Shown: positions 35,751-45,182, counted from the first letter of the stretch. The stretch is DNA of 64,000 nt from VRUE01 sp963703895 (GCA_963703895.1 CAVPFX010000002.1:1-64000), one strand, 5' to 3'. The notes: generated by a model not told the origin, from the letters alone. Numbers and translations are program-made.

Positions 35751-36116
35751 TTAACGCCGACGAGCGTCGAGGCGCTCCCGCGCGGAGGGCCCTTCGGCCT
35801 TCTGCGCGATGTATTGCTGGGCGATCGAAGCGAGCAGCGCGACGAACACGCCGATCCCGGTGAGGATGTAGAAGATCGTGAAGATCTCGGTGCCGGCGGT
35901 GGTCGGGTGAAGGTCTCCGTAGCCCACCGTGGTCAGGGTTACGACGGAGAAGTAGAGGGCCTCGACGATGGTCCAGTCCTCGAAGCGCCAGTAGAAGATC
36001 GTCCCCGTCAGCACCAGGGCGGCCGCGACGAAAGGCAACGCCTTGGTCTCGGGGTCGTGCCAAACCCCAGCAACGGCCCGCGCGAGTCCTCGAAAGGCGA
36101 GAGCCAGGGGAAGCAT
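35751..36116 (-). CDS. Two-helix potassium channel
   Basis: A 121-residue ion channel subunit with two membrane helices around a pore loop with the selectivity filter TLTTVGYGDLHP. A short N-terminal region precedes the first helix and there is no voltage sensor or RCK domain, so it resembles KcsA/MthK pore modules of the Ion_trans_2 type. It converges with ychF 11 bases away. Confidence 0.9.
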   Translation of the reverse strand: MLPLALAFRGLARAVAGVWHDPETKALPFVAAALVLTGTIFYWRFEDWTIVEALYFSVVTLTTVGYGDLHPTTAGTEIFTIFYILTGIGVFVALLASIAQQYIAQKAEGPSARERLDARRR

Positions 36117-36196
36117 GAGACTGGTTTCGCCGAATCCATGCGGTTTCCTGGCCTCGCCTCCGCTTCGGTTCGGGTCTCAGTCTCTAGTGTGTGGGC

Positions 36197-37186
36197 ATGG
36201 ACGAAGGTGCCCGCTTTCCCGGGGTGGCGACGAAGGCCGGCCACTACGAGAGCTTCTACATCAAGGTCTGTCGGCCTGGTGGTGGGCAGGGGATCTGGAT
36301 CCGCCACACGGTCCACAAGCGGCCGGGGGCCGAGCCAACCGCCTCGATCTGGTTCTGCCTCTTCGATCGCGAGGCGGAGGGCCCGCGGGCGACGAAGGTC
36401 ACCGTGGCGGCGGAGAAGCTGGCGGCGCCGGTGGGCTTATGGATCAGGGTCGACAAAGCCGAGATCGGGCCAGGGCATGCCAGCGGCTCGATCGAGACGG
36501 AGGCGCTTAGCGCCAACTGGGACTTCAATTTCAGCGGCGACGCCCCGTCCTGCAAGTACCTGCCGGCCGACTGGCTCTACGAGGCGCCGCTGCCGCGGAC
36601 CAAGTTCGTCGCGCCCTTCCCCAACGCCAGCTTCAGCGGTCGGCTCGAGATCGACGGCGAGGAGATCGCGCTCGACGGCTGGCCCGGCATGATCGGTCAC
36701 AACTGGGGCAGCGAGCACGCCGAGCGCTGGGTCTGGCTCGAGGGCACCGGCTTCTCCGAGGACTCGGCGATCTACTTCGATGCCGGCGCCGCCCGGGTCC
36801 AGGCCGGCCGCTGGATGACGCCCTGGCTTCCTTCGGGGATGCTCGTCCTCGACGGCGAGGAGCACCGACTCGGCGGCTTCGGCCAGATCCGCTCCGCCTC
36901 GATCGAGCCCGAGCCGAGCGCCTGCGAGTTCACCCTGCCCGGCAAGGACATCGTCGTCCGCGGCCGGGTCAGTGCACCGCAGAAGGACTTCGTCGGCTGG
37001 GTCTACGCCGACCCCAAGGGCCCCGAGCACCACACGCTCAACTGCTCGGTCTCCGACCTCGAGCTGACCGTCGAACGCCCCGCCCTGCCGGCCCGCCAGC
37101 TCACCCTAAGCGGCGGTGCCGCTTATGAGTTCGGCATGCGCGAGACCGACCACGGCGTCCCGATCCAGCCCTACCCCGACGGCTAG
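36197..37186 (+). CDS. Lipocalin-type protein (CrtC/tocopherol-cyclase-like)
   Basis: A 329-residue soluble protein of predominantly beta structure. The motif IGHNWGSEHAERWVWLEG and the paired domains resemble the carotenoid 1,2-hydratase (CrtC)/tocopherol cyclase fold, which binds hydrophobic substrates. No adjacent carotenoid genes support a specific reaction. ATG 36197 is preferred over GTG 36191. It overlaps the convergent spoIID-like gene by four bases. Confidence 0.55.
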   Translation: MDEGARFPGVATKAGHYESFYIKVCRPGGGQGIWIRHTVHKRPGAEPTASIWFCLFDREAEGPRATKVTVAAEKLAAPVGLWIRVDKAEIGPGHASGSIETEALSANWDFNFSGDAPSCKYLPADWLYEAPLPRTKFVAPFPNASFSGRLEIDGEEIALDGWPGMIGHNWGSEHAERWVWLEGTGFSEDSAIYFDAGAARVQAGRWMTPWLPSGMLVLDGEEHRLGGFGQIRSASIEPEPSACEFTLPGKDIVVRGRVSAPQKDFVGWVYADPKGPEHHTLNCSVSDLELTVERPALPARQLTLSGGAAYEFGMRETDHGVPIQPYPDG

Positions 37187-38313
37187 CCCGCCACCTTCTG
37201 AAAGCTCATCCAGGTGCTGTAGCCGCCGAGCGCGACCTGGAGCTGTTCGCCGGTGACGGTCGTGACTCCGCCGGTGCCGAAGAGCTTTGCCGAGACGATC
37301 CTGGGCGAGACGCCGCGTTTGACGATCACGACTTTCTTCAGGCGGCCGTCGAGGTAGCCGCCGAGCTTGGCGCTGATCTCAGGGCCGGAGAAGCGCAGGG
37401 TCCAGTCGTGCAGGGGGCAGTAGTAGTCGTAGGGGTCGGGGACGGCCGTGAGGTAGGGGATCGCCGGCCCGAAGAAGACGTTCTGGACGCTCTCGGTGTA
37501 GCCGCCCGAGCAGGCGGAGAAGTAGGTGACGATGATCTTGTCGCCGTAGGTGACGACCTCTCCTTTGGTCGCGTCGGCGGCCGCGTTGGTCGAGGCGGTC
37601 TCGCTGGTGAGGCCCTCGTAGACCTGGCTGCGGGTGTCGTCGTAGAGGTCAAAGCCGTTGCCGCCGACGCCTCCCGCCAGGGCGAAGGAGCGGGACTCGA
37701 CCGCCTGGGCGCGCAGCTCCTCGGCCGGCCAGGAGGGCGGTGACTCGTTTGGGATCACGCCCTTGACGTACTGCTCGACCGGCAGCGCGTTGATCGCGTT
37801 GAGCGAGCCGACGTCGCTTTCGGTCGGCACCACCTCGAGCACGCCGCGGTAGGTGCCGACGTCGGAGATCACGACTCTGCCTTTGCCGGCGGCGCGCAGC
37901 TTGGTCCCGCAATCGGCCATCGGCTGGCCGGCGGAGTTGCGCAGCTTCACCCGCGCGCCGACCCGGTGCGCCTCGTAGCCGCGGGCGGGGTCGAGCGCCA
38001 GGCTGCAGGCGCTGGTCGCGCCGCTGAAGCCGATGTCGCCCGGCGAGATGTCGAGCAGGACGCGGACGATCTTCGCCCCCTCGATCTGGCCGATCGTGCT
38101 GCCCTGGTAGTAGTGGCCGAGGATGAAGCGATAGTCCTTGCCGTGCAGGGCGTAGCCGTAGGCGCCGTACTGACTGACCCCGACCCCGTGGCCGAAGCCG
38201 TGCCCGCGCACCACCCAGTTGACACTGGCGCTGGCGTTGGATGCAGCCGCGAGCAGCATCAGCACCGCGAGGGCGAGGAGGACTGCCAGCCGGTTGTGTC
38301 GGTCAGAGCGCAT
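37183..38313 (-). CDS. SpoIID/LytB-domain secreted protein
   Basis: A 376-residue exported protein. Signal peptide residues 1-29 (ending SASA), then GHGFGHGVGVSQYGAYGYA, the SpoIID lytic transglycosylase signature, and the family's domain with VEQYVKGVIPNESPPSWPAEEL and AVESRSFAL. The catalytic Glu is in NESP. In sporulating Firmicutes it thins the engulfing wall; in actinobacteria it probably remodels peptidoglycan. Confidence 0.87.
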   Translation of the reverse strand: MRSDRHNRLAVLLALAVLMLLAAASNASASVNWVVRGHGFGHGVGVSQYGAYGYALHGKDYRFILGHYYQGSTIGQIEGAKIVRVLLDISPGDIGFSGATSACSLALDPARGYEAHRVGARVKLRNSAGQPMADCGTKLRAAGKGRVVISDVGTYRGVLEVVPTESDVGSLNAINALPVEQYVKGVIPNESPPSWPAEELRAQAVESRSFALAGGVGGNGFDLYDDTRSQVYEGLTSETASTNAAADATKGEVVTYGDKIIVTYFSACSGGYTESVQNVFFGPAIPYLTAVPDPYDYYCPLHDWTLRFSGPEISAKLGGYLDGRLKKVVIVKRGVSPRIVSAKLFGTGGVTTVTGEQLQVALGGYSTWMSFQKVAG

Positions 38314-38366
38314 CTATCGCACAACAGATTCGCCCTGCCCGAGTAGCGGCCTGCATTACCCTGGCC

Positions 38367-38413
38367 TTGCGGTGCGCTTTATGTAGTCCATAGCCACATA
38401 AGGCGCACCGGAA
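38367..38413. repeat. Palindromic repeat, family P, copy 3
   Basis: Arms TTGCGGTGCGCTTTATGTAG and CCACATAAGGCGCACCGGAA with a short loop, upstream of the aldehyde dehydrogenase at 38432. Matches the copies at 18504 and 22597. Confidence 0.8.
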
Positions 38414-38431
38414 CGGGAAAAGGAGACGGAA

Positions 38432-39874
38432 ATGGCGACGCAGACGGTGCAAGCAGTGGACCACAAGCTCCTCGCTGCGGGGGAGTGGATTGAGACCGGT
38501 GAGTGGGGAGAGGTGCGGAGTCCCTATGACGGGACCGTGGTCGGGCGGGTCGCCGAAGGCGATGCGCCGCTGGTCGATCGCGCGGCCAAAGCCGCCCAGG
38601 AGGCGTTCGAGACGGCCGACTTTCCCCAGCACGAGCGCGCGGCGCTACTCGACCGCGCCGCCGCCCTGGTCCGCGAGCGCCGCGACGACCTGGCGCTGGC
38701 GATCGCCGCCGAGGCCGGCAAGCCGCTGAAGACGGCGACGGTCGAGGCAGAACGCTGCGTCGACACCCTGACCTTCTCGGCGACCGAGGCCCGCAAGCTG
38801 ACCGGCGGCACGGTGCCAATGGCGGCCTCCGCGGCCGGCGTCGGCAAGCTCGGCGTGATGCTGCGCGTCCCCTACGGGGTCGTCGGCGCGATCAGCCCCT
38901 TCAACTTCCCCCTCAACCTGGTCGCCCACAAGCTCGGCCCGGCGATCGCCGCCGGCAACGCGATCGTGCTCAAGCCGGCTGGCCAGACGCCGATCTCGGC
39001 CCTGAAGCTGGCCGCGATCCTCGGCGAGGCGGGCCTGCCCGACGGCTGGCTCAGCGTCATTCCCGGCCCTGGCTCGGAGGTCGGCAACGCGATCGTCGAG
39101 CACGAGCTGACCCGCGCCCTCAGCTTCACCGGCTCGGCCGGCGTTGGCTGGGGCATTCGCAGCAAGGTCCCGCACAAGAAGGTCAACCTCGAGCTTGGCT
39201 CGAACGCGCCGCTGATCGTCAACGCCGACGGCGACTGGGAGACGGCCGCCGACAAGGCCCAGATCCACGCCTTCTCCCACGCCGGCCAGAGCTGCATCTC
39301 GATCCAGCGGATCCTCCTCCACGAGGAGATCGCCGATGCTTTCACCGAGCGGCTGATCGCCAACACCGAGGCGCTGCGGGTCGGCGATCCGCTCGATCCC
39401 GACACCGATGTCGGGCCGCTGATCACCGCCGACGATCGCGACCGGGTCAAGCATTGGGTCGAGGAGGCGGTCGCTGCCGGTGCCACGCTGCTGGCAGGCG
39501 GCGAGCTGGTCGACGAGGGTCGCTGCCTCGCCCCGACCCTGCTCGGCGCCCCGCCCCGTGACGCCAAGGTCTGGTGCGAGGAGATCTTCGGGCCGGTGGC
39601 GACGATCGATCGCTTCTCCGACTTCGGTGAGGCGTTGCGAATGGCGAACGACTCGAAGTTCGGCCTGCAGGCGGGTGTCTTCACCCGCGACGTCAGCCGC
39701 GGCCTCGAGGCCGCCAACACGCTCGAGTTCGGTGGCGTCTTGATCAACGAGGTGCCGACCTTCCGCGCCGACCAGATGCCCTACGGCGGCGTCAAGGACT
39801 CGGGCAACACTCGCGAGGGGCCCGCCTTCGCCGTGCAGGAGCTGACCGAGGAGCGCTTCGTCACCTTGCAATAG
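38432..39874 (+). CDS. Aldehyde dehydrogenase (lactaldehyde/phosphonoacetaldehyde-type group)
   Basis: A 480-residue NAD(P)-dependent aldehyde dehydrogenase with the catalytic Cys in SHAGQSCISIQRILL, the Glu in VNLELGSNAPLIV and the cofactor loop LSFTGSAGVGWGI. The SNAP variant after the Glu and the HAGQSC form place it with lactaldehyde or phosphonoacetaldehyde dehydrogenases, which share these residues. A family P palindrome lies in the leader. Unrelated in operon to the other ALDH in the window. Confidence 0.88.
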   Translation: MATQTVQAVDHKLLAAGEWIETGEWGEVRSPYDGTVVGRVAEGDAPLVDRAAKAAQEAFETADFPQHERAALLDRAAALVRERRDDLALAIAAEAGKPLKTATVEAERCVDTLTFSATEARKLTGGTVPMAASAAGVGKLGVMLRVPYGVVGAISPFNFPLNLVAHKLGPAIAAGNAIVLKPAGQTPISALKLAAILGEAGLPDGWLSVIPGPGSEVGNAIVEHELTRALSFTGSAGVGWGIRSKVPHKKVNLELGSNAPLIVNADGDWETAADKAQIHAFSHAGQSCISIQRILLHEEIADAFTERLIANTEALRVGDPLDPDTDVGPLITADDRDRVKHWVEEAVAAGATLLAGGELVDEGRCLAPTLLGAPPRDAKVWCEEIFGPVATIDRFSDFGEALRMANDSKFGLQAGVFTRDVSRGLEAANTLEFGGVLINEVPTFRADQMPYGGVKDSGNTREGPAFAVQELTEERFVTLQ

Positions 39875-39936
39875 CTCAGTTAGTTCCGTAGTAAAAATTG
39901 GGTACCCTCTCCTGTCCACGAGCGAAGGGGAGAGCG

Positions 39937-41844
39937 ATGAAGCGGCGTAGCGAGATGCATGGTGCGGGCGGGAACTACTCGGCGTTTGCCAAGGTCTGCG
40001 TGGCACTCGCCGTCCTGGCCCTCTCGTTGACGATGGTGGCCGCGGGCAGCGCCGCGGTGTCTGACACCGAAGGCCAGACCACCCTCAACCAGCGCGTCGT
40101 GCCGGCCGCTCCTGGCTCTTTCCGCTTCCTCCAGCTCGGCGAAGGGGAGCCCTACGCCCTGCGCCAGGAACTGGCCACCGCCAACGCTAGTCGCGCCGAA
40201 ACCCGCACCTCGCTCGCCTACTTCGGCCAGCTCTCCGACTTCCAGCTCGCCGACGAGGAGTCGCCGGCGCGGCTCGAGGTGATCGACCCGCTCTCGACCC
40301 CGCTCAACCTTCCCTTCGGCGCCGCCTGGCGCCCCTGGGAGGCGCTTGAGCCCCAGATCGACGACGCGATGATCCGCCAGATGGACCAGTTCACGGCGGC
40401 CAGTCCGGTCGCCGACGACGAAGGCGCGCACCGGCCGATGGACTTCACGATCGACACCGGCGACTCGGCCGACAGTCAGCAGCTCAACGAGACCGAGTGG
40501 GTGCGGACGCTGCTCGAGGGCGGCTCGCTCAACCCCAACAGCGGCGTCGACAAGAGCAAATACTCGAACCTGCTCTGCCCGAACCTGTTCGTCCCAGGCG
40601 CCGCCGAGGCGGCGCGCTACACCGGCGTGCAGGACTACAACGACTACTTCGAGGGCACCTTCCCGGAGTTCTACGACCCCAACAGCCCGGCCGGCCCGCA
40701 CGCCGCCTGGCCCAAATACCCGGGCCTGATGGACCGGGCGCAGAAAGCCTTCACCGCGGCCGGGCTCGACGTCCCCTCCTACGTCGCCTTCGGCAACCAC
40801 GACGCGCTGGTGCAGGGCAACGCGGCGGCCAACGCCGCCTTCGAGGCGGTCGCCACCGGCTGCCTGAAGCCGATCGGCCCGGTCTCCAACCCCGAAAACG
40901 CCCAGGCGCTGCTGACCTCGCTGCTCAACCTGACCAACCTGCTCGCCACGCTGCTGAGCAAACCCCAGAACCTGATCTTCGTTCCCGGCGACCCGAAGCG
41001 GCAGTTCGTCTCCAAGCAGCAGTACAAGAACGTCTTCCGGGCCGGCAGCCAGGCCGATGGCCACGGCTTCGACCTGATCGACCCGGCGCAGGAATCGGCC
41101 TCCAAAGGCGCCGCCGGCTACTACTCCTGGAGCCCGACGCCGGGGATGCGCTTCATCGCCGTCGACACGGTCGCCGAGGCGGGCACGATCGTCACCCCGA
41201 CCGGCAACACCACCGCCGACGGCAACATCGACGACCCCCAGTTCAAATGGCTGCGCGGCCAGCTCGAAGCGGCGACCGCGGCCGACGAACTGGTCGTGCT
41301 CTTCAGCCACCACGCGCCGGAGAGCCTGACGGCCGACGCCGCCGACGAGCTGGCGCCCCCCTGCCTGCTCAACGATGCGCACGGGCACGACGTCAACCCC
41401 GGCTGCGACCTCGACCCGCGCAATTCGTCGCCGATCCACCTCGAGGCCGACGCGGTCAAACTGCTGCACGAATTCCCCAACGCGATCGCCTGGGTCGCCG
41501 GGCACTCGCACGACAACCTCGTCAACGCCTTCCCCAACCCGAGCGGTCCCGGCGGCTTCTGGAGCATCCGGGTTGCCGCCGAGGCCGACTGGCCCCAGCA
41601 GAGCCGCCTACTCGAGGTCTTCGACAACCACGACGGCACCCTCTCGATCTTCGGCACGATCCTCGACCACGTCGGCCAGGCGGCAGCCCCGGCTGCTGGG
41701 ACCGCGGCAACGGGCATGGATCTCAACGACCTGGCCTCAGTCGGTCGCACGATGTCCTTCAACGACTTGCAGTCCGGCGCCCCCCTCGGCGAAGGCCAAG
41801 CGAAAGACCGCAACGTCGAGCTGCTCCTCCCTGACCCGCGCTAG
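39937..41844 (+). CDS. Secreted metallophosphoesterase
   Basis: A 635-residue exported calcineurin-like phosphoesterase of the actinobacterial TIGR03767-like group. Signal peptide about residues 1-45. Metal-ligand blocks are FGQLSDFQLADEE, FTIDTGDSADSQ, VAFGNHDALVQ, LFSHHAPESL and WVAGHSHDN. It has a GGGGAG ribosome site. Likely releases phosphate from an extracellular substrate. It converges on fumC with a large bidirectional palindrome between them. Confidence 0.85.
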   Translation: MKRRSEMHGAGGNYSAFAKVCVALAVLALSLTMVAAGSAAVSDTEGQTTLNQRVVPAAPGSFRFLQLGEGEPYALRQELATANASRAETRTSLAYFGQLSDFQLADEESPARLEVIDPLSTPLNLPFGAAWRPWEALEPQIDDAMIRQMDQFTAASPVADDEGAHRPMDFTIDTGDSADSQQLNETEWVRTLLEGGSLNPNSGVDKSKYSNLLCPNLFVPGAAEAARYTGVQDYNDYFEGTFPEFYDPNSPAGPHAAWPKYPGLMDRAQKAFTAAGLDVPSYVAFGNHDALVQGNAAANAAFEAVATGCLKPIGPVSNPENAQALLTSLLNLTNLLATLLSKPQNLIFVPGDPKRQFVSKQQYKNVFRAGSQADGHGFDLIDPAQESASKGAAGYYSWSPTPGMRFIAVDTVAEAGTIVTPTGNTTADGNIDDPQFKWLRGQLEAATAADELVVLFSHHAPESLTADAADELAPPCLLNDAHGHDVNPGCDLDPRNSSPIHLEADAVKLLHEFPNAIAWVAGHSHDNLVNAFPNPSGPGGFWSIRVAAEADWPQQSRLLEVFDNHDGTLSIFGTILDHVGQAAAPAAGTAATGMDLNDLASVGRTMSFNDLQSGAPLGEGQAKDRNVELLLPDPR

Positions 41845-41857
41845 ACCGTAGGAAGCA

Positions 41858-41937
41858 GAGAGGGTGGGAGGCCCTCCCGGAACACTCAACAGCGAGCCTT
41901 AAGCGAGCTGTGTTCCGGGAGGGCCTCCCACCCTCTC
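41858..41937. repeat. Palindromic element, family T (also a likely bidirectional terminator)
   Basis: Perfect 28-bp arms (41858-41885 and 41910-41937) with loop TCAACAGCGAGCC... between the convergent phosphoesterase and fumC genes. The loop start CAACAGCG matches the element in birA; the arms do not. Position suits termination in both directions. Confidence 0.9.
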
Positions 41938-41938
41938 C

Positions 41939-43267
41939 CTACTCGTGCGGCCTAGCCATGCGCCGGTGGTCGAGCGCCTCCTCGAGCACGGAGGGCTCGA
42001 CGCCCTGCTCGAGGGCGACCTCGCGCAGTGAGCGTCCCGACTCGGCCGCCGTCTTGACGATGTCCGCGGCGCGGTCGTAGCCGATGTGGGGATTGAGGGC
42101 CGTGGCCGTGGCCAGTGTGGCCTCGGCGTGGCGCGTCGTCATCTCCTCGTTGGCCTCGAGCCCGGTGACGCACTTCTCGTCGAGCAGGCGCGAGGCGGAG
42201 GCGAGCAGCTTGATCGAGTCGAGCAGGTTGCGGGCGATCAGGGGCACCCGCACGTTGAGCTCGAACTGGCCCTGGCTGCCGGCGACGGTGATCGCGGCGT
42301 CGTTGCCGATCACCTGGGCGGCGACCTGGATCACGACCTCGGGGATCACCGGGTTGACCTTGCCGGGCATGATCGAGGAGCCCTTCTGCAGCTCCGGCAG
42401 GCGCAGCTCGGCGAGCCCGGCGCGCGGGCCGGAGCCCATCAGCGCCAGGTCGTTGGCGATCTTGTTGAGCGAGACGGCGTAGACCTTGAGCGCGCCGGAG
42501 AGCTCGACCAGCGAGTCGCGGTTGCCCTGGGCCTCGAAGCGGTCGAGCGGCTCGGAGATGTCGAGCCCGGTTTCGACCGCGAGCCGCTCGCGCACCTTGG
42601 CGGCGAACTCGGGGTGGGTGTTGAGGCCGGTGCCGGTGGCGGTGCCGCCGAGCGGGATCTGGCCGACCCGCCGCAGCGTCGCCTCGACCCGCTGGACCCC
42701 CAGCCGCACCTGCGCCGCGTAGCCGCCGAACTCCTGGCCGAGGGTGACCGGGACCGCGTCCATCAGGTGGGTGCGGCCGGCCTTGACCACGTCGGCGAAC
42801 TTCTCCGCCTTGGCCTCGAGCGAGGTCTCCAGGGAGCCCATCGCCGGCAGCAGGTCGTGCGTGACCTCGCCCAGCGCCGCCAGGTGGACGGCGGAGGGAA
42901 AGACGTCGTTGGAGGACTGGCCCATGTTGACGTGGTCGTTGGGATGGGCCCCGTCGCCGGCGAGGTTGGCGAGCACCTCGTTGGCGTTCATGTTGGAGGA
43001 GGTGCCGGAGCCGGTCTGGAAGACGTCGACCGGGAACTGGTCGTCGTGTTCGCCGGCGGCGACCGCGTCGCCCGCGGCGGCGATCCTTTCCGCCACCGCC
43101 TGGTCGAGCCCGCCGAGCTCGCCGTTGACCAGCGCCGCGGCGGCCTTGAGCCGGCCCAGCCAGCGGACGACGGGAACGGGAACGGTCTCGCCGGAAACCG
43201 GAAAGTTGTCGACTGCCTTGGTGGTCTCGCCACCCCAGAGCTGCTCAGTCAAGGTCTGTGCCTCCAT
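41939..43267 (-). CDS. fumC: Fumarate hydratase class II
   Basis: Hydrates fumarate to malate in the TCA cycle. The 442-residue protein has the family signature GSSIMPGKVNP, GTGTSSNMN-like QTGSGTSSNMNANEV, and GRTHLMDAVPVTLGQEF with the catalytic His. Start at MEAQTLTEQLWGGET (43267); a longer frame upstream is not credible. The C-terminal tail ends RRMARPHE. Confidence 0.95.
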   Translation of the reverse strand: MEAQTLTEQLWGGETTKAVDNFPVSGETVPVPVVRWLGRLKAAAALVNGELGGLDQAVAERIAAAGDAVAAGEHDDQFPVDVFQTGSGTSSNMNANEVLANLAGDGAHPNDHVNMGQSSNDVFPSAVHLAALGEVTHDLLPAMGSLETSLEAKAEKFADVVKAGRTHLMDAVPVTLGQEFGGYAAQVRLGVQRVEATLRRVGQIPLGGTATGTGLNTHPEFAAKVRERLAVETGLDISEPLDRFEAQGNRDSLVELSGALKVYAVSLNKIANDLALMGSGPRAGLAELRLPELQKGSSIMPGKVNPVIPEVVIQVAAQVIGNDAAITVAGSQGQFELNVRVPLIARNLLDSIKLLASASRLLDEKCVTGLEANEEMTTRHAEATLATATALNPHIGYDRAADIVKTAAESGRSLREVALEQGVEPSVLEEALDHRRMARPHE

Positions 43268-43346
43268 CGAAGTCGTGGTCTTGGCAGCGTATTGGAGGCT
43301 CGAACTGGCAGGCGACCAAGCGACCGCCTGCCAGTTGCGACGGCCG

Positions 43347-44921
43347 TCAGTCCCCTCGCCTGTCCTTCCTGACGCTGCAGCGAACCCTGGCCTTGCCCGA
43401 TCGCTTGCGACCGTGGGCGCGGCAGGCAATGTGGGCGTTGCGACCGGGCCGGCCCTTGGCGCCGCGCTTGCCGCGCGGCCCGGGCGCTCCCGCGGCCCCG
43501 GCGGCGCCTTGCGGACCCACGGCCGGCGCGACGCCGCCACCGTGCGGCTCCCCGAGCCGCAGCGAGATCGCGTCGCCGAAGCCGACCGGCTGGTCGCCGG
43601 CTGGTACCTCGGCGCCGCGGTCGAGCCGCAGCAGCCATGCCTCGTCCTGGTTGGCGGGCGCAGCGCCGTTGAGCGAGGCGATCCTGCCGCCGGCGACGCT
43701 GAACGAGCTGACGCAGTTGGCCGGGCGGGCCGAGCTCTGCGCAGCAGCCAGAACCTGGGTCAGCGACGCTCCCACCGCTGCGACCATCTTGCACATCCGC
43801 ACATTGCCGGGGCTCTGCCCGATCGCCAGCAGGTGCGGGACGGGCGTTCCGGCCGGCACGGTTGGGAGTGGACGGAGGCCCGGCTGCGACGGATCGACGC
43901 GCGCCGGCGCCTCCGCGGTGAAGACGCCGCCCGCGATCGCCCGCAGCGCGTCCTGGGTCGAGTAGAGGTTGGCTTCGCTCGTGTCCGAGTAGCCGAAGCC
44001 CCCGGCTTCGGGTCCCGCGGGGACCTGCAGGGAGAGCAGGTGGTCGACCGGCGTCTTGCCGGAGGGGGTGGTCCAGGCGGCCGACTGCGGGTCGACGCCG
44101 CAGGCGGTGAGCCCGCTAACGGCCCAGGCGGTGGCGTCGGAGTTGTCGCCGAAGGCGTAGTGGATCGCCCCGGTCGAGTCGACCAGCAAGCCCTGCAGGT
44201 AGGCGAGGGCGGGGGCGACCGAGGGGTCGTAGGGAGGTGCGCCGGCTTCGCAGAGCGCCGCGAGCGCCGCCCCGGTCATGTCGGGTTCGCTCGCTTCTTC
44301 CTTGGCCACCGGCGTCGCCGCGGCCGAGTAGGTCCAACCGCCGTCGTCGTGCTGGCTCTTACGCAGGAATGCGACGACGGGAGAGAGGGCCCAGGCCGGA
44401 ACGCCCACCGCCTTCAGCGCCAGGACCCCGAAGACCGTGTTGGTCGTCCCCGGGTCGCCGAAGCTCGGCGCAGCCGGGTTCCAGCGTTCGGCGATCTGCG
44501 CCGGCAGGTTGGCACCGGCCGCGATCCGCGCTGGATCGAGCCCGGCCGCGTGGGCGACGAGCGTCGCCCGCTCGTAGTTGGCGACGGTGGTGAAGGTCCC
44601 CGCTTCGCCGCCGGTCCAGAAATCCCCGCCGTAGTCGGTGAAGAGGAAGTCCTGCAACGAGGCGCCGCCGACGTCGGCGGCGCTGATGCCCGCAGCGGCA
44701 AGCGAGGTCGCCACCCAGTCGCTGCTGAAGGAGCCGTGTTCGTAGCCAAAGGGTTCACCCGTCGCCGGGTCCTGCTGGCCGCGCACGTACTCGACCGCTT
44801 TGGCGACCGCCGCGTCGACCTCACCTTGCGTCGCCGTGGCCGCGGCAACGGCGGGCAACGCCGTCAGACATACAGCCGCCGCGCAGAGCGCGGACAGGCA
44901 TCGAATCGAAACTACTCTCAT
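43347..44921 (-). CDS. Secreted alpha-barrel/beta-domain protein with collagen-like tail (transcobalamin-like)
   Basis: A 524-residue secreted protein controlled by its own cobalamin riboswitch. Signal peptide residues 1-27. Residues about 30-340 carry repeats of the prenyltransferase/squalene-cyclase type (VVAFLRKSQHDDGGWTYS; DMTGAALAALCEAGAPP), forming an alpha/alpha barrel without a cyclase DxDD motif. A DUF4430-like beta domain follows (SLNGAAPANQDEAWLLRLD, then GFGDAISL). The last 60 residues are collagen-like Gly-x-y repeats (GPQGAAGAAGAPGPRGKRG) and a basic tail, suggesting wall attachment or a stalk. Alpha-barrel plus beta domain is the plan of intrinsic factor/transcobalamin; B12 binding is inferred from this and the riboswitch. 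Start ATG 44921. Confidence 0.75.
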   Translation of the reverse strand: MRVVSIRCLSALCAAAVCLTALPAVAAATATQGEVDAAVAKAVEYVRGQQDPATGEPFGYEHGSFSSDWVATSLAAAGISAADVGGASLQDFLFTDYGGDFWTGGEAGTFTTVANYERATLVAHAAGLDPARIAAGANLPAQIAERWNPAAPSFGDPGTTNTVFGVLALKAVGVPAWALSPVVAFLRKSQHDDGGWTYSAAATPVAKEEASEPDMTGAALAALCEAGAPPYDPSVAPALAYLQGLLVDSTGAIHYAFGDNSDATAWAVSGLTACGVDPQSAAWTTPSGKTPVDHLLSLQVPAGPEAGGFGYSDTSEANLYSTQDALRAIAGGVFTAEAPARVDPSQPGLRPLPTVPAGTPVPHLLAIGQSPGNVRMCKMVAAVGASLTQVLAAAQSSARPANCVSSFSVAGGRIASLNGAAPANQDEAWLLRLDRGAEVPAGDQPVGFGDAISLRLGEPHGGGVAPAVGPQGAAGAAGAPGPRGKRGAKGRPGRNAHIACRAHGRKRSGKARVRCSVRKDRRGD

Positions 44922-44959
44922 CCTTGGACCCCTTTCCTCGAGGGCTTGGTGGAGGGATC

Positions 44960-45112
44960 GGAGGGAGGTCTCCTGGCTTCCGAGCTTCCCGTCGCGCCTT
45001 CCCAGCCGGGTTCGGCCAGTGGCTGCCGCTTGGCGTGCGGCGGGCTTTGTCTCGGTCACAGTGGCGGGCCCGCGCCGGTTTTTCACCGGCTTCCCTGTCC
45101 ACCGATCCGTGG
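44960..45112 (-). promoter_or_regulatory. Cobalamin riboswitch A
   Basis: The complement shows the cobalamin riboswitch landmarks in order: GGGAAGCCGGTGAAAAACCG, GCGGGCCCGCCACTGTGAC (the B12 box region), then GGAAGCCAGGAGACCTCCC. It lies in the 5' leader of the leftward alpha/beta gene (start 44921) and is nearly identical to riboswitch C. Confidence 0.93.
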
Positions 45113-45182
45113 ATATTTGCCGGCGGGACCCTATCCGAGGTCCGTCCAGATTGGTCGCGCTGCCGCCGTGGCCCGGACTAGA

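Noticed and set aside
39880..41511. Long leftward frame opposite the metallophosphoesterase
   Set aside because: Composition is a mirrored shadow (Val/Gly/Arg-rich) with no motif; the plus-strand gene has all metal ligands.
41858..41937. Ordinary rho-independent terminator only
   Set aside because: It may terminate transcription, but the 28-bp perfect arms and loop shared with elements inside coding genes show it belongs to a dispersed family.
44922..45086. N-terminal extension of the 43347 alpha/beta protein
   Set aside because: The extra in-frame codons are the cobalamin riboswitch; the signal peptide and ribosome site fix the start at 44921.
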